NCBI RefSeq assembly: GCF_021018895.1
Contig: NC_079384.1
Location: 22,564,371 to 22,628,370, forward strand
Direction of reading: 5' to 3'
Source: Seriola aureovittata
Taxonomy: Eukaryota > Chordata > Actinopteri > Carangiformes > Carangidae
Length of the DNA: 64,000 bases
Each line of letters opens with the position of its first letter. The first letter of the stretch is position 1. The notes beneath the pieces were generated by a model. That model saw nothing but the letters and a program-made list of their open reading frames with translations, was not told the DNA's origin and did no database searches. Position numbers and translations under genes: made by a program. This document shows, piece after piece, positions 10,203 to 25,000 of the stretch.

Positions 10203-11879
10203 TTGGGGGGGTGCACTATAAATATGTGTGTGTGCCTATATGCAATGCGATTGGTTCTGATTACTTTTCCATATGGCCTGGAAAATAATTCATGAAGTGG
10301 CATTATTTAAACAAACTGTGACTTTAAGGGTTACAATCCTGAAAATCAATGAATACATGACAGTTGTCATCATATTTGATGTTGGTGAAAAACCAACATG
10401 AAAAACTGATGTGGAAAATTTTGATTATTTTTATTGCAATTTATTTTGTCCTCTAAAAACAACCTTATAATTTTTAAAACAAGGATTAAGTCTGAGATAC
10501 CCTGAATGTCCTAAATGCGTTCGCGTAAGACGGGTGTTGTGCATGCTCAGAAGCTCACTCCATGAATGTGAAAGAATTCACAGGAAAGTGGCGCGAAAGT
10601 GGAAGCAACAGTGAAATCCAGAATGAGCAACGTCAATTATCGGAGTAAGTATGTTTTTCTAATGCAGTCTGTGAAGTTGGAATTTCGGTATGTGATTAAA
10701 AAGTGACATTGGCAGTGTTAGTTTACGTTACTCGCAGAAATTTAGGCAATATGTGAGCACAGGGTAGCTAAGTTAACTAGCTAGGGAGCTAGCCAATACA
10801 TAATGCTAACTAGTGGGAATACAGAAGAGTAGCTACTGAACTGTTGAATTATAGTTTTGTGGCCTAACCGATAAGCACCATCCATCTGTAAGGACAATTA
10901 GTCCTAAAGTCATTAAGGGTGGCGAGCTTAGGTGGACACAGAGGGAATTTGGGGATATTGACAGGCAGCGGCAGAGGGGAGAGCTGTCTGTGGTGTGTAA
11001 GACAGACATACTGTAATACGCTTGCCTTCATAATGTTTGGCACCACTAGTGTTTTAGCAGCAGTGTGCGGGCCAACGACTGGCTAATGAGTAATTTTAAA
11101 CACGGGAGTGAATGAGTGGGCGAGCAAGAGTGAGGAGACAGCGGTGCTTTGGCTGCCCTGACAGAGGTATGACAATTGGCTCAGATCTGGGTGACCTTTT
11201 AATTGTGTATGTGTATGTTATGAACCAAATTTTGTGATAAAATACATTAATACAGTCCTTCAAGCATATCAAATCATGAATTTTGTGTATATATTGCTGA
11301 ATGTAGAGACATGTCATGTGTTCACAGCAATATAAAAGTGGTAAGTCACAGCCATTGACTGCTGATTTTTCTCATGCTATTGTGATATCATATATGAATA
11401 CAAATTACAATTAGGTATGATACATTCACAGTTGGGCTGGCAGTATTTGAAAATGCATGAAAACACCCAATCATTAATAAACAATCAGTAAACCCATATT
11501 CTAATTACCAGTGTGCAAATGATTACTCAAGTGGCAGTTGCCGGACCTGTAACCAAACCCTGAGTTTGACGTGTATAGATTGATGTACTATTGTCATGTT
11601 TTAATGGAATAAGTAATTGAATAACTACCTGTAACTATTTCATAACTATAGAACTAAAAAGTGTGCTTTCCTGTCAAAAAAGACAGGTAAAGTGAAAAAA
11701 GGCACAGAGTGTTATGTAATGATGTTAACAGTGTGTGAGGCCGACTGGACTGTGAACATTGTATTGCTCTGAATGGATTGTAAACACTGTCTTACCAATA
11801 ATAGACTGCTGGTCGCACACAAGACGGTCAGATCAACTTTGACCTTAAATGTCGATACTGACAGAATATCAATAGAGTC
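10197..11879. other. intergenic, one possible first exon
   Basis: Mostly unassigned. Near 10625-10650 an ATG opens MSNVNYR and runs into GTAAGT, a consensus splice donor, preceded by moderately GC-rich DNA; this could be a first coding exon on the plus strand, but no following exon was found. A few minus-strand frames of 60-73 residues are not supported. Confidence 0.3.
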
Positions 11880-14800
11880 TGTTTTAACTTCATATGCTTC
11901 TCATCCTGAGGTCTTCTTGTAGAGAAATCACACTTGATGTGAAAACTGAGTTAGCTTCTGATGATAGTAAAAGCAGAATCAACTGCACAGAACGATAGAT
12001 GAGTACTATTGAACAATTGTTAATTCTCAGGTGTAACTGTAACTTTATGACATGTAAACATGAAATCCATCATATTCTTCATGAATGCTACTCAAATAGA
12101 CAGGAAAACTGATCCTGAAGTGTTCTGTGTAGAAATCACACTAAATGTGAATGCTGAGTTTTTGGAGAGACACAGACAGCTTTAACGAGGGAAAGAGCCG
12201 ATCTAGGCGCTGGAAAAGTTAAGACAGCGCTGTTGAACAGTATTGCATTCTCAGGTGTAACTGATAACTTTATGACATGTAAACATGAAATCCATCATAT
12301 TCTTCATGAATGCTACTCAAATAGACAGGAGAACTTATCCTGAAGTGTTCTGTGTAAAAATCCCACTAAATGTGAATGCTCAGATTTTGGATACACACAG
12401 ACAGCTTTAACGAGGAAAAGAGACGATTTAGGCGCTGGAAAAGTTAAAACAGCGCTTTCTAACAGTATTGCATTCTCAGGTGTAACTGATAACTTTATGA
12501 CATGTAAACATGAAATCCATCATATTCTTCATGAATGCTACTCAAATAGACAGGAAAACCTATCCTGAAGTTTTCTGTATAGACAGGACAATGAGTGACA
12601 AAAACTCAGTTCTCAGACACAGAGAAAGCTTCTGACGAGGACTTAGCTACACCTTAGAATGCGGTACTGTTGAAAAGCGCTTTTAAGCGTCAGGATCTGC
12701 TGATAACTTTATGACATGTAAACATGAAATCCATCATATTCTTCATGAATGCTACTCAAATAGACAGGAAAACTTATCCTGAAGTGTTCTGTGTAGAAAT
12801 CCCACTAAATGTGAATGCTCAGATTTTGGATACACATAGACAGCTTTAACGAGGGAAAGAGCCGATTTAGACGCTGGAAACGTGGAAACAGCGCTTTTCA
12901 ACAGTATCGCATTCTAAGGTGTAGCTGATAACTTTATGACATGTAAACATGAAATCCATCATATTCTACATGAATGCTACTCAAATAGACAGGAAAACTT
13001 ATCCTGAAGTGTTCTGTGTAGAAATCCCACTGAATGTGAATGCTCAGATTTTGGATACACACAGACAGCTTTAACGAGGGAAAGAGCCGATTTAGACACT
13101 GGAAACGTGGAAACAGCACTTTTCAACAGTATTGCATTCTCAGGTGTAACTGATAACTTTATGACATGTAAACATGAAATCCATCATATTCTTCATGAAT
13201 GCTACTCAAATAGACACGAAAACCTATCCTGAAGTGTTGTATATAGACAGGACAATGAGTGACAAAAACTCAGTTCTCAGACAAGAGAGAGCTTCTGACG
13301 AGGACTTAGAGCAGATCCTGACGCTTAAAAGCGCTTTTCAACAGTACCGCATTCTAAGGTGTAGCTGATAACTTTATGACATGTAAACATGAAATCCATC
13401 ATATTCTTCATGAATGCTACTCAAATAGACAGGAAAACTTATCCTGAAGTGTTCTGTGTAGAAATCCCACTAAATGTGAATGCTCAGATTTTGGATACAC
13501 ATAGACAGCTTTAACGAGGGAAAGAGCCGATTTAGACGCTGGAAACGTGGAAACAGCGCTTTTCAACAGTATCGCATTCTAAGGTGTAGCTGATAACTTT
13601 ATGACATGTAAACATGAAATCCATCATATTCTACATGAATGCTACTCAAATAGACAGGAAAACTTATCCTGAAGTGTTCTGTGTAGAAATCCCACTGAAT
13701 GTGAATGCTCAGATTTTGGATACACACACAGACAGCTTTAACGAGGGAAAGAGCCGATTTAGACACTGGAAACGTGGAAACAGCACTTTTCACCAGTATT
13801 GCATTCTCAGGTGTAACTGATAACTTTATGACATGTAAACATGAAATCCATCATATTCTTCATGAATGCTACTCAAATAGACACGAAAACCTATCCTGAA
13901 GTGTTGTATATAGACAGGACAATGAGTGACAAAAACTCAGTTCTCAGACAAGAGAGAGCTTCTGACGAGGACTTAGAGCAGATCCTGACGCTTAACAGCG
14001 CTGTTGAACAGTATTGCATTCTCAGGTGTAACTGATAACTTTATGACATGTAAACGTGGAATCCATCATATTCTTCCTGAATGCTACTCAAATAGACAGG
14101 AAAACTGATCCTGGAGTGTACTGTGTAGAAATCCCACTAAATGCGAATGCTGAGATTTTGGACACACACAGACAGCTTTAACGAGGGAAAGAGCCGATCA
14201 ATGCGCTGGAAACTTTAAAACAGCGCTGTTTAACAGTATTGCATTCTCAGGTGTAACTGATATCTTTATGACATGTAAACATGAAATCCATCACATTCTT
14301 CATGAATGCTACTCAAATAGACAGGAAATCTGATCCTGGAGTGTTATGTGTAAAAATCCCACTAAATGTGAATGCTGAGATTTCGGAGAGACACAGAGAG
14401 CTTTAACGAGGGAAAGAGCCGATCTAGGCGCTGGAAAAGTTAAGACAGCGCTGTTGAACAGTATTGCATTCTCAGGTGTAACTGATAACTTTATGACATG
14501 TAAACATGAAATCCATCATATTCTTCATGAATGCTACTCAAATAGACAGGAGAACTTATCCTGAAGTGTTCTGTGTAGAAATCCCACTAAATGTGAATGC
14601 TCAGATTTTGGATACACACAGACAGCTTTAACGAGGAAAAGAGACGATTTAGGCGCTGGAAAAGTTAAAACAGCGCTTTCTAACAGTATTGCATTCTCAG
14701 GTGTAACTGATAACTTTATGACATGTAAACATGAAATCCATCATATTCTTCATGAATGCTACTCAAATAGACAGGAAAACCTATCCTGAAGTTTTCTGTA

Positions 14801-17800
14801 TAGACAGGACAATGAGTGACAAAAACTCAGTTCTCAGACACAGAGAAAGCTTCTGACGAGGACTTAGCAGATCCTGACGCTTAAAAGCACTTTTCAACAG
14901 TATCGCATTCTAAGGTGTAGCTGATAACTTTATGACATGTAAACATGAAATCCATCATATTCTTCATGAATGCTACTCAAATAGACAGGAAAACTTATCC
15001 TGAAGTGTTCTGTGTAGAAATCCCACTAAATGTGAATGCTCAGATTTTGGATACACACAGACAGCTTTAAGGAGGGAAAGAGCCGATTTAGACGCTGGAA
15101 ACGTGGAAACAGCGCTTTACAACAGTATCGCATTCTCAGGTGTAGCTGATAGCTTTATGACATGTAAACATGAAATCCATCATATTCTTCATGAATGCTA
15201 CTCAAATAGACAGGAAAACATATCCTGAAGTGTTCTGTATAGACAGGACAATGAGTGACAAAAACTCAGTTCTCAGACACAGAGAACGCTTCTTACGAGG
15301 ACTTAGAGCAGATCCTGACGCTTAACAGAGCTTTTCAACAGTATCGCATTCTAAGGTGTAGCTGATAACTTTATGACATGTAAACATGAAATGCATCATA
15401 TTCTTCATGAATGCTACTCAAATAGACAGGAAAACTTATCCTGAAGTGTTCTGTGTAGAAATCCCACTAAATGTGAATGCTCAGATTTTGGATACACACA
15501 GACAGCTTTAACGAGGGAAAGAGCCGATTTAGACGCTGGAAACGTGGAAACAGCGCTTTTCAACAGTATCGCATTCTAAGGTTTAGCTGATAACTTTATG
15601 ACATGTAAACATGAAATCCATCATATTCTTCATGAATGCTACTCAAATAGACAGGAAAACTTATCCTGAAGTGTTCTGTGTAGAAATCCCACTAAATGTG
15701 AATGCTCAGATTTTGGATACACACAGACAGCTTTAACGAGGGAAAGAGCCGATTTAGACGCTGGAAACGTGGAAACAGCGCTTTTCAACAGTATCGCATT
15801 CTCAGGTGTAACTGATAACTTTATGACATGTAAACATGAAATCCATCATATTCTTCATGAATGCTACTCAAATAGACAGGAAAACCTATCCTGAAGTGTT
15901 CTGTATAGACAGGACAATGAGTGACAAAAACTCAGTGCTCAGACACAGAGAAAGCTTCTGACGAGGACTTAGAGCAGATCCTGACGCTTAAAAGCGCTTT
16001 TCAACAGTATCGCATTCTAAGGTGTAGCTGATAACTTTATGACATGTAAACATGAAATCCATCATATTCTTCATGAATGCTACTCAAATAGACAGGAAAA
16101 CTTATCCTGAAGTGTTCTGTGTAGAAATCCCACTAAATGTGAATGCTCAGATTTTGGATACACACAGACAGCTTTAATGAGGGAAAGAGCCGATTTAGAC
16201 GCTGGAAACGTGGAAACAGCGCTTTTCAACAGTATCGCATTCTAAGGTGTCACTGATAACTTTATGACATGTAAACATGAAATCCATCATATTCTTCATT
16301 TATGCTACTCAAATAGACAGGAAAACCTATACTGAAGTGTTCTGTGTAGAAATCCCACTAAATGTGAATGCTCAGATTTTGGATACACACAGACAGCTTT
16401 AACGAGGGAAAGAGCCGATTTAGACGCTGGAAACGTGGAAACAGCGCTTTACAACAGTATCGCATTCTCAGGTGTAGCTGATAACTTTATGACATGTAAA
16501 CATGAAATCCATCATATTCTTCATGAATGCTACTCAAATAGACAGGAAAACCTATCCTGAAGTGTTTTGTATAGACAGGACAATGAGTGACAAAAACTCA
16601 GTTCTCAGACACAGAGAACGCTTCTTACGAGGACTTAGAGCAGATCCTGACGCTTAAATGAGCTTTTCAACAGTATCGCATTCTAAGGTGTAGCTCATAA
16701 CTTTATGACATGTAAACATGAAATGCATCATATTCTTCATGAATGCTACTCAAATAGACAGGAAAACTTATCCTGAAGTGTTCTGTGTAGAAATCCCACT
16801 AAATGTGAATGCTCAGATTTTGGATACACACAGACAGCTTTAACGAGGGAAAGAGCCGATTTAGACGCTGGAAACGTGGAAACAGCGCTTTTCAACAGTA
16901 TCGCATTCTAAGGTTTAGCTGATAACTTTATTACATGTAAACATGAAATCCATCATATTCTTCATGAATGCTACTCAAATAGAAAGGAAAACCTATACTG
17001 AAGTGTTCTGTGTAGAAATCCCACTAAATGTGAATGCTCAGATTTTGGATACACACAGACAGCTTTAACGAGGGAAAGAGCCGATTTAGACGCTGGAAAC
17101 GTGGAAACAGCGCTTTACAACAGTATCGCATTCTCAGGTGTAGCTGATAACTTTATGACATGTAAACATGGAATCCATCATATTCTTCATGAATGCTACT
17201 CAAATAGACAGGAAAACCTATCCTGAAGTGTTTTGTATAGACAGGACAATGAGTGACAAAAACTCAATTCTCAGACACAGAGAACGCTTCTTACGAGGAC
17301 TTAGAGCAGATCCTGACGCTTAACAGAGCTTTTCAACAGTATCGCATTCTAAGGTGTAGCTGATAACTTTATGACATGTAAACATGAAATGCATCATATT
17401 CTTCATGAATGCTACTCAAATAGACAGGAAAACTTATCCTGAAGTGTTCTGTGTAGAAATCCCACTAAATGTGAATGCTCAGATTTTGGATACACACAGA
17501 CAGCTTTAACGAGGGAAAGAGCCGATTTAGACGCTGGAAACGTGGAAACAGCGCTTTTCAACAGTATCGCATTCTAAGGTTTAGCTGATAACTTTATGAC
17601 ATGTAAACATGAAATCCATCATATTCTTCATGAATGCTACTCAAATAGACAGGAAAACTTATCCTGAAGTGTTCTGTGTAGAAATCCCACTAAATGTGAA
17701 TGCTCTGATTTTGGATACACACAGACAGCTTTGACGAGGGAAAGAGCCGATTCAGACGCTGTAAACGTGGAAACAGCGCTTTTCAACAGTATCGCATTCT

Positions 17801-19027
17801 CAGGTGTAGCTGATAACTTGAAACATGAAATCCATCATATTCTTCATGAATGCTACTCAAATAGACCGGAAAACTTATCCTGAAGTGTTCTGTGTAGAAA
17901 TCCCACTAAATGTGAATGCTCAGATTTTGGATACACACAGACAGCTTTAACGAGGGAAAGAGCCGATTTAGACGCTGGAAACGTGGAAACAGCGCTTTAC
18001 AACAGTATCGCATTCTCAGGTGTAGCTGATAACTTTATGACATGTAAACATGAAATCCATCATATTCTTCATGAATGCTACTCAAATAGACAGAAAAACA
18101 TATCCTGAAGTGTTCTGTATAGACAGGACAATGAGTGACAAAAACTCAGTTCTCAGACAAGAGAGAGCTTCTGACGAGGACTTAGAGCAGATCCTGACGC
18201 TTAACAGCGCTTTTCAACAGTATCGCATTATAAGGTGTAGCTGATAACTTTATGACATGTAAACATGAAATCCATCATATTCTTCATGAATGCTACTCAA
18301 ATAGACAGGAAAACTGATCCTGAAGTGTTCTGTGTAGAAATCCCACTAAATGTGAATGCTGAGTTTTTGGAGAGACACAGACAGCTTTAACGAGGGAAAG
18401 AGCCGATCTAGGCCCTGGAAACGTTAAGACAGCGCTGTTGAACAGTATTGCATTCTCAGGTGTAACTGATAACTTTATGACATGTAAACGTGGAATCCAT
18501 CATATTCTTCCTGAATGCTACTCAAATAGACAGGAAAACTGATCCTGGAGTGTTCTGTGTAGAAATCCCACTAAATAAGAATGCTGAGATTTTGGACACA
18601 CACAGACAGCTTTAACGAGGGAAAGAGCCGATCAATGCGCTGGAAACTTTAAAACAGCGCTGTTGACCAGTATTGTATTCTCAGGTGTAACTGATATCTT
18701 TATGACATGTAAACATGAAATCCATCATATTCTTCATGAATGCTACTCAAATAGAGAGTAAATCTGATCCTGGAGTGTTATCTGTAAAAATCCCACTAAA
18801 TGTGAATGCTCAGATTTTGGATACACACAGACAGCTTTAACGAGGGAAAGAGCCGATTTAGACGCTGGAAACGTTAAAACAGTGCCGTTGAACAGTAGTG
18901 CATTCTCAGGTGTAACTGATAACATTATGACATGTAAACATGAAATCCATCATATTCTTCATGAATGCTACTCAAATAGACAGGAAATCTGATCCTGAAG
19001 TGTTCTGTGTAGAAATCCCACTAAATG
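11880..19027 (+). repeat. satellite array, plus-oriented arm (about 32 monomers)
   Basis: Tandem copies share a 5' half (ACTTTATGACATGTAAACATG, then CATGAATGCTACTCAAATAG) and have one of two 3' halves. Type A (about 225 bp) carries GAAATCCCACTAAATGTGAA and GAGGGAAAGAGCCGATTTAG. Type B (about 216 bp) carries GACAGGACAATGAGTGAC and GAGGACTTAGAGCAGATCC. Types alternate in a loose A-A-B order; one 667-bp three-monomer block near 12.93-13.37 kb recurs at 13.60-14.03 kb. The first copies (11.88-12.05 kb) are degenerate. Short frames inside are by-products of the repeat; there is no sign that it codes for protein. Confidence 0.93.
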
Positions 19028-19069
19028 AAAAATCACATGTAGTGGGATTTCTACACAGAACACTTCAGG
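18994..19069. repeat. head-to-head inversion point of the satellite
   Basis: A 30-base arm (18994-19023) ending GAAATCCCACTA is the exact reverse complement of 19040-19069, with a 16-base spacer. Imperfect pairing continues outward because whole monomers on either side are inverted copies. The spacer does not match either monomer type well. Confidence 0.9.
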
Positions 19070-22000
19070 ATAAGTTTTCCTGTCTATTTGAATAACATTC
19101 ATGAAGAATATGATGGATTTCATGTTTAAGTTTTCCTGTCTATTTTAGTAACATTCATGAAGAATATGATGGATTTCATGTTTACATGTCATAAAGTTAT
19201 CAGTTACACATGAGAATGCAATACTTTTAGATAGCGCTTTTTAAGCGTCAGGATCGTTTCTTTTTCTCCTTAGAAGCTGGCTCTGAGTCTGAGATCTGAG
19301 TTTTTCTCACTCGTCCTGTCTGCAAAGAACATTCAGGATAAGTTTTCCTGTCTATTTGAGTAGAATTCATGAAGAATATGATGGATTTCATGTTTACACG
19401 TCATAAAGTCATTAGTTACACCTGAGAATGCAATACTGTTCAATAACGCTTTTTAAGTGTCAGGATCGGCTCTTTTCCTCCTTAGAAGATGTCTCTGTGT
19501 CTGAGAACTGTGTTTTTCTCACTCGTTGTCCTGTCTGTACAGAACACTTCAGGATAAGTTTTCCTGTTTATTTGAGTAGCATTCATGAAGAATGAGATGG
19601 ATTTCATGTTTACATGTCATAAAGTTATCAGTTACACCTGAGAATGCGATACGGTTGAAAAGCGGTGTTTCCACGTTTCCAGCGTCTAAATCGGCTCTTT
19701 CCCTCGTTAAAGCTGTCTGTGTTTCTCCAAAATCTCAGCATTCACATTTAGTGGGATTTCTACACAGAACACTTCAGGATAAGTTTTCCTGTCTATTTGA
19801 GTAGAATTCATGGAGAATATGATGGATTTCATGTTTACATGTCATAAAGTTATCAGTTACACCTGAGAATGCAATACTGTTCAATAGCGCTGTTTAAGCG
19901 TCTAAATCGGCTCTTTCCCTCGTGAGAGCCGTCTGTGTGTATCCAAAATCTGAGCATTCACATTTAGTGGGATTTCTACACAGAACACTTCAGGATAAGT
20001 TTTCCTGTCTATTTGAGTAGCATTCATGAAGAATATGATGGACTTCATGTTTAAGTTTTCCTGTCTATTTTAGTAGCATTCATGAAGAATATGATGGATT
20101 TCATGTTTACATGTCATAAAGTTATCAGTTACACCTGAGAATGCAATACTGTTGAAAAGCGCTGTTAAACGTCAGGATCTGCTCTAAGTCCTCGTCAGAA
20201 GCTTTCTCTGTGTCTGAAAACTGAGTTTTTGTCACTCATTGTCCTGTCTATACAGAACACTTCAGGATAAGTTTTCCTGTCTATTTGAGTAGCATTCAAG
20301 AAGAATATGATGGATTTCATATTTACATGTCATAAAGTTATCAGTTACACCTGAGAATGCAATACTGTTAGATAGCGCTGTTTTCACGTTTCCAGCGACT
20401 GGATCGGCTCTTTTACTCATTAAAGCTTTCTGTGTGTCTCCAAAATCTCAGAATTCACATTAAGTCTGATTCCTACATAGAACACTTCAAGATAAGTTTT
20501 CCTGTCTATTTGAGTAGAATTCATGAAGAATATGATGGATTTCATGTTTACATGTCATAAAGTTATCAGTTACAACTGAGAATGCAATACTGTTCAATAG
20601 CGCTGTTTAAGCGTCTAAATCGGCTCTTTCCCTCCTGAGAGCCATCTGTGTGTATCCAAAATCTGAGCATTCACATTTAGTGGGATTTAAACACAGAACA
20701 CTTCAGGATAAGTTTTCCTGTCTATTTGAGTAGCATTCATGAAGAATATGATGGATTTCATGTTTAAGTTTTCCTGTCTATTTTAGTAGCATTCATGAAG
20801 AATATGATGGATTTCATGTTTACATGTCAAAAAGTTATCAGTTACACATGAGAATGCAATACTTTTAGATAGCGCTTTTTAAGCGTCAGGATCGTCTCTG
20901 TTTCTCCTTAGAAGCTGGCTCTGAGTCTGAGATCTGAGTTTTTCTCACTCGTCCTGTCTGCAAAGAACATTCAGGATAAGTTTTCCTGTCTATTTGAGTA
21001 GAATTCATGAAGAATATGATGGATTTCATGTTTACACGTCATAAAGTCATTAGTTACACCTGAGAATGCAATACTGTTCAATAACGCTTTTTAAGTGTCA
21101 GGATCGGCTCTTTTCCTCCTTAGAAGATGTCTCTGTGTCTGAGAACTGTGTTTTTCTCACTCGTTGTCCTGTCTGTACAGAACACTTCAGGATAAGTTTT
21201 CCTGTTTATTTGAGTAGCATTCATGAAGAATAAGATGGATTAATGTATACATGTCATAAAGTTATCAGTTACACCTGAGAATGCGATATGGTTGAAAAGC
21301 GGTGTTTCCACGTTTCCAGCGTCTAAATCGGCTCTTTCCCTCGTTAAAGCTGTCTGTGTTTCTCCAAAAATTAAGCATTCACATTTAGTGGGATTTCTAC
21401 ACAGAACACTTCAGGATAAGTTTTCCTTTCTATTTGAGTAGAATTCATGGAGAATATGATGGATTTCATGTTTACATGTCATAAAGTTATCAGTTACACC
21501 TGAGAATGCAATACTGTTCAATAGCGCTGTTTAAGCGTCTAAATCGGCTCTTTCCCTCGTGAAAGCCGTCTGTGTGTATCCAAAATCTGAGCATTCACAT
21601 TTAGTGGGATTTCTACACAGAACACTTCAGGATAAGTTTTCCTGTCTATTTGAGTAGCATTCATGAAGAATATGATGGATTTCATGTTTACATGTCATAA
21701 AGTTATCAGTTACACCTGAGAATGCAATACTGTTGAAAAGAGCTGTTTTCACGTTTCCAGCCCCTAAATCGGCTCCTTTCCTCATTAAAGCTGTCTGTGT
21801 TTCTCAAAAATCTCAGCATTCACATTTAGTGGGATTTCTACACAGAACACTTCAGGATAAATTTTCCTGTCTATTTCAGTAACATTCATGAAGAATATGA
21901 TGGATTTCATGTTTACATGTCATAAAGTTATCAGTTACACCTTATAAGGTCATACTGTTGAAAAGCGCTGTTAAACGTCAGGATCTGATCTAAGTCCTCG

Positions 22001-25000
22001 TCAGAAGCTTTCTCTGTGTCTGAGAACTGAGTTTTTGTCACTCATTGTCCTGTCTATACAGAACACTTCAGGATAAGTTTTCCTGTCTATTTGAGTAGCA
22101 TTCATGAAGAATATGATGGATTTCATGTTTACATGTCATAAAGTTATCAGTTACACCTGAGAATGCAATACTGTTAGATAGCGCTGTTTTCACGTTTCCA
22201 GTGTCTGAATCGGCTCTTTCCTCCTTAAAGCTGTCTGTGTGTATCCAAAATCTGAGCATTCACATTAAGTCTGATTCCTACACAGAACACTTCAGGATAA
22301 GTTTTCCTGTCTATTTGAGTAGCATTCATGAAGAATATGATGGATTTCATGTTTACATGTCATAAAGTTATCAGTTACACCTGAGAATGCAATACTGTTC
22401 AATAGCGCTGTTTAAGCGTCAGGATCTGCTCTAAGTCCTCGTCAGAAGCTTTCTCTGTGTCTGAGAACTGAGTTTTTGTCACTCATTGTCCTGTCTATAC
22501 AGAACACTTCAGGATAAGTTTTCCTGTCTATTTGAGTAGCATTCATGAAGAATATGATGGATTTCATGTTTACATGTCATAAAGTTATCAGTTACACCTG
22601 AGAATGCAATACTCTTAGAAAGCGCTGTTTCCACGTTTCCAGCGTCTGAATCGGCTCTTTCCCTCCTTAAAGCTGTCTGTGTGTATCCAAAATCTGAGCA
22701 TTCACATTAAGTGAGATTTCTACACAGAACACTTCAGGATAAGTTTTCCTGTGTATTTGAGTAGCATTCATGAAGAATATGATGGATTTCATGTTTACAT
22801 GTCATAAAGTTATCAGCTACACCTGAGAATGCGATACTGTTGTAACGCTCTGTTAAGCGTCAGGATCTGCTCTAAGTCCTCGTCAGAAGCTTTCTCTGTG
22901 TCTGAGAACTGAGTTTTTGTCACTCATTGTCCTGTCTATACAGAACACTTCAGGATAAGTTTTCCTGTCTATTTGAGTAGCATTCATGAAGAATATGATG
23001 GATTTCATGTTTACATGTCATAAAGTTATCAGCTACACCTGAGAATGCGATACTGTTGTAAAGCGCTGTTTCCACGTTTCCAGCGTCTAAAGCGGCTCTT
23101 TCCCTCCTTAACGCTGTCTGTGTGTATCCAAAATCTGAGCGTTCACATTAAGTGGGATCTCTACACAGTACACTTCAGGATAAGTTTTCCTGTCTATTTG
23201 AGTAGCATTCATGAAGAATATGATGGATTTCATGTTTACATGTAATAAAGTTATCAGCTGCACCTGAGAATGCGACACTGTTGTAAAGCGCTGTTTCCAC
23301 GTTTCCAGCGTCTGAATCGGCTCTTTCCCTCCTTAAAGCTGTCTGTGTGTATCCAAAATCTGAGCATTCACATTAAGTGAGATTTCTACACAGAACACTT
23401 CAGGATAAGTTTTCCTGTCTATTTGAGTAGCATTCATGAAGAATATGATGGATTTCATGTTTACATGTAATAAAGTTATCAGCTGCACCTGAGAATGCGA
23501 CACTGTTGTAACGCTCTGTTAAGCGTCAGGATATGCTCTAAGTCCTCGTCAGAAGCGTTCTCTGTGTCTGAGAACTGAGTTTTTATCACTCATTGTCCTG
23601 TCTATACAGAACACTTCAGGATAAGTTGTCCTGTGTATTTGAGTAGCATTCATGAAGAATATGATGGATTTCATGTTTACATGTCATAAAGTTATCAGCT
23701 ACACCTGAGAATGCGATACTGTTGTAAAGCGCTGTTTCCACGTTTCCAGCGTCTGAATCGGCTCTTTCCCTCCTTAAAGCTGTCTGTGTGTATCCAAATT
23801 CTGAGCATTCACATTAAGTGAGATTTCTACACAGAACACTTCAGGATAAGTTTTCCTGTCTATTTGAGTAGCATTCATGAAGAATATGATGGATTTCATG
23901 TTTACATGTCATAAAGTTATCAGCTACACCTGAGAATGCGATACTGTTGTAAAGCGCTTTTTCCACGTTTCCAGCGTCTAAAGCGGCTCTTTCCCTCCTT
24001 AACGCTGTCTGTGTGTATCCAAAATCTGAGCGTTCACATTAAGTGGGATCTCTACACAGTACACTTCAGGATAAGTTTTCCTGTCTATTTGAGTAGCATT
24101 CATGAAGAATATGATGGATTTCATGTTTACATGTAATAAAGTTATCAGCTGCACCTGAGAATGCGATACTGTTGTAACGCTCTGTTAAGCGTCAGGATCT
24201 GCTCTAAGTCCTCGTCAGAAGCTTTCTCTGTGTCTGAGAACTGAGTTTTTGTCACTCATTGTCCTGTCTATACAGAACACTTCAGGATAAGTTGTCCTGT
24301 GTATTTGAGTAGCATTCATGAAGAATATGATGGATTTCATGTTTACATGTCATAAAGTTATCAGCTACACCTGAGAAAGCGATACTGTTGTAAAGCGCTG
24401 TTTCCACGTTTCCAGCGTCTAAAGCGGCTCTTTCCCTCCTTAAAGCTGTCTGTGTGTATCCAAAATCTGAGCATTCACATTAAGTGAGATTTCTACACAG
24501 AACACTTCAGGATAAGTTTTCCTGTCTATTTGAGTAGCATTCATGAAGAATATGATGGATTTCATGTTTACATGTAATAAAGTTATCAGCTGCACCTGAG
24601 AATGCGACACTGTTGTAACGCTCTGTTAAGCGTCAGGATATGCTCTAAGTCCTCGTCAGAAGCGTTCTCTGTGTCTGAGAACTGAGTTTTTATCACTCAT
24701 TGTCCTGTCTATACAGAACACTTCAGGATAAGTTGTCCTGTGTATTTGAGTAGCATTCATGAAGAATATGATGGATTTCATGTTTACATGTCATAAAGTT
24801 ATCAGCTACACCTGAGAATGCGATACTGTTGTAAAGCGCTTTTTCCACGTTTCCAGCGTCTAAAGCGGCTCTTTCCCTCCTTAACGCTGTCTGTGTGTAT
24901 CCAAAATCTGAGCGTTCACATTAAGTGGGATCTCTACACAGTACACTTCAGGATAAGTTTTCCTGTCTATTTGAGTAGCATTCATGAAGAATATGATGGA

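Noticed and set aside
11880..19027. CENP-B box in the satellite
   Set aside because: No monomer contains a match to the NTTCGNNNNANNCGGGN pattern, so no centromere claim is made.
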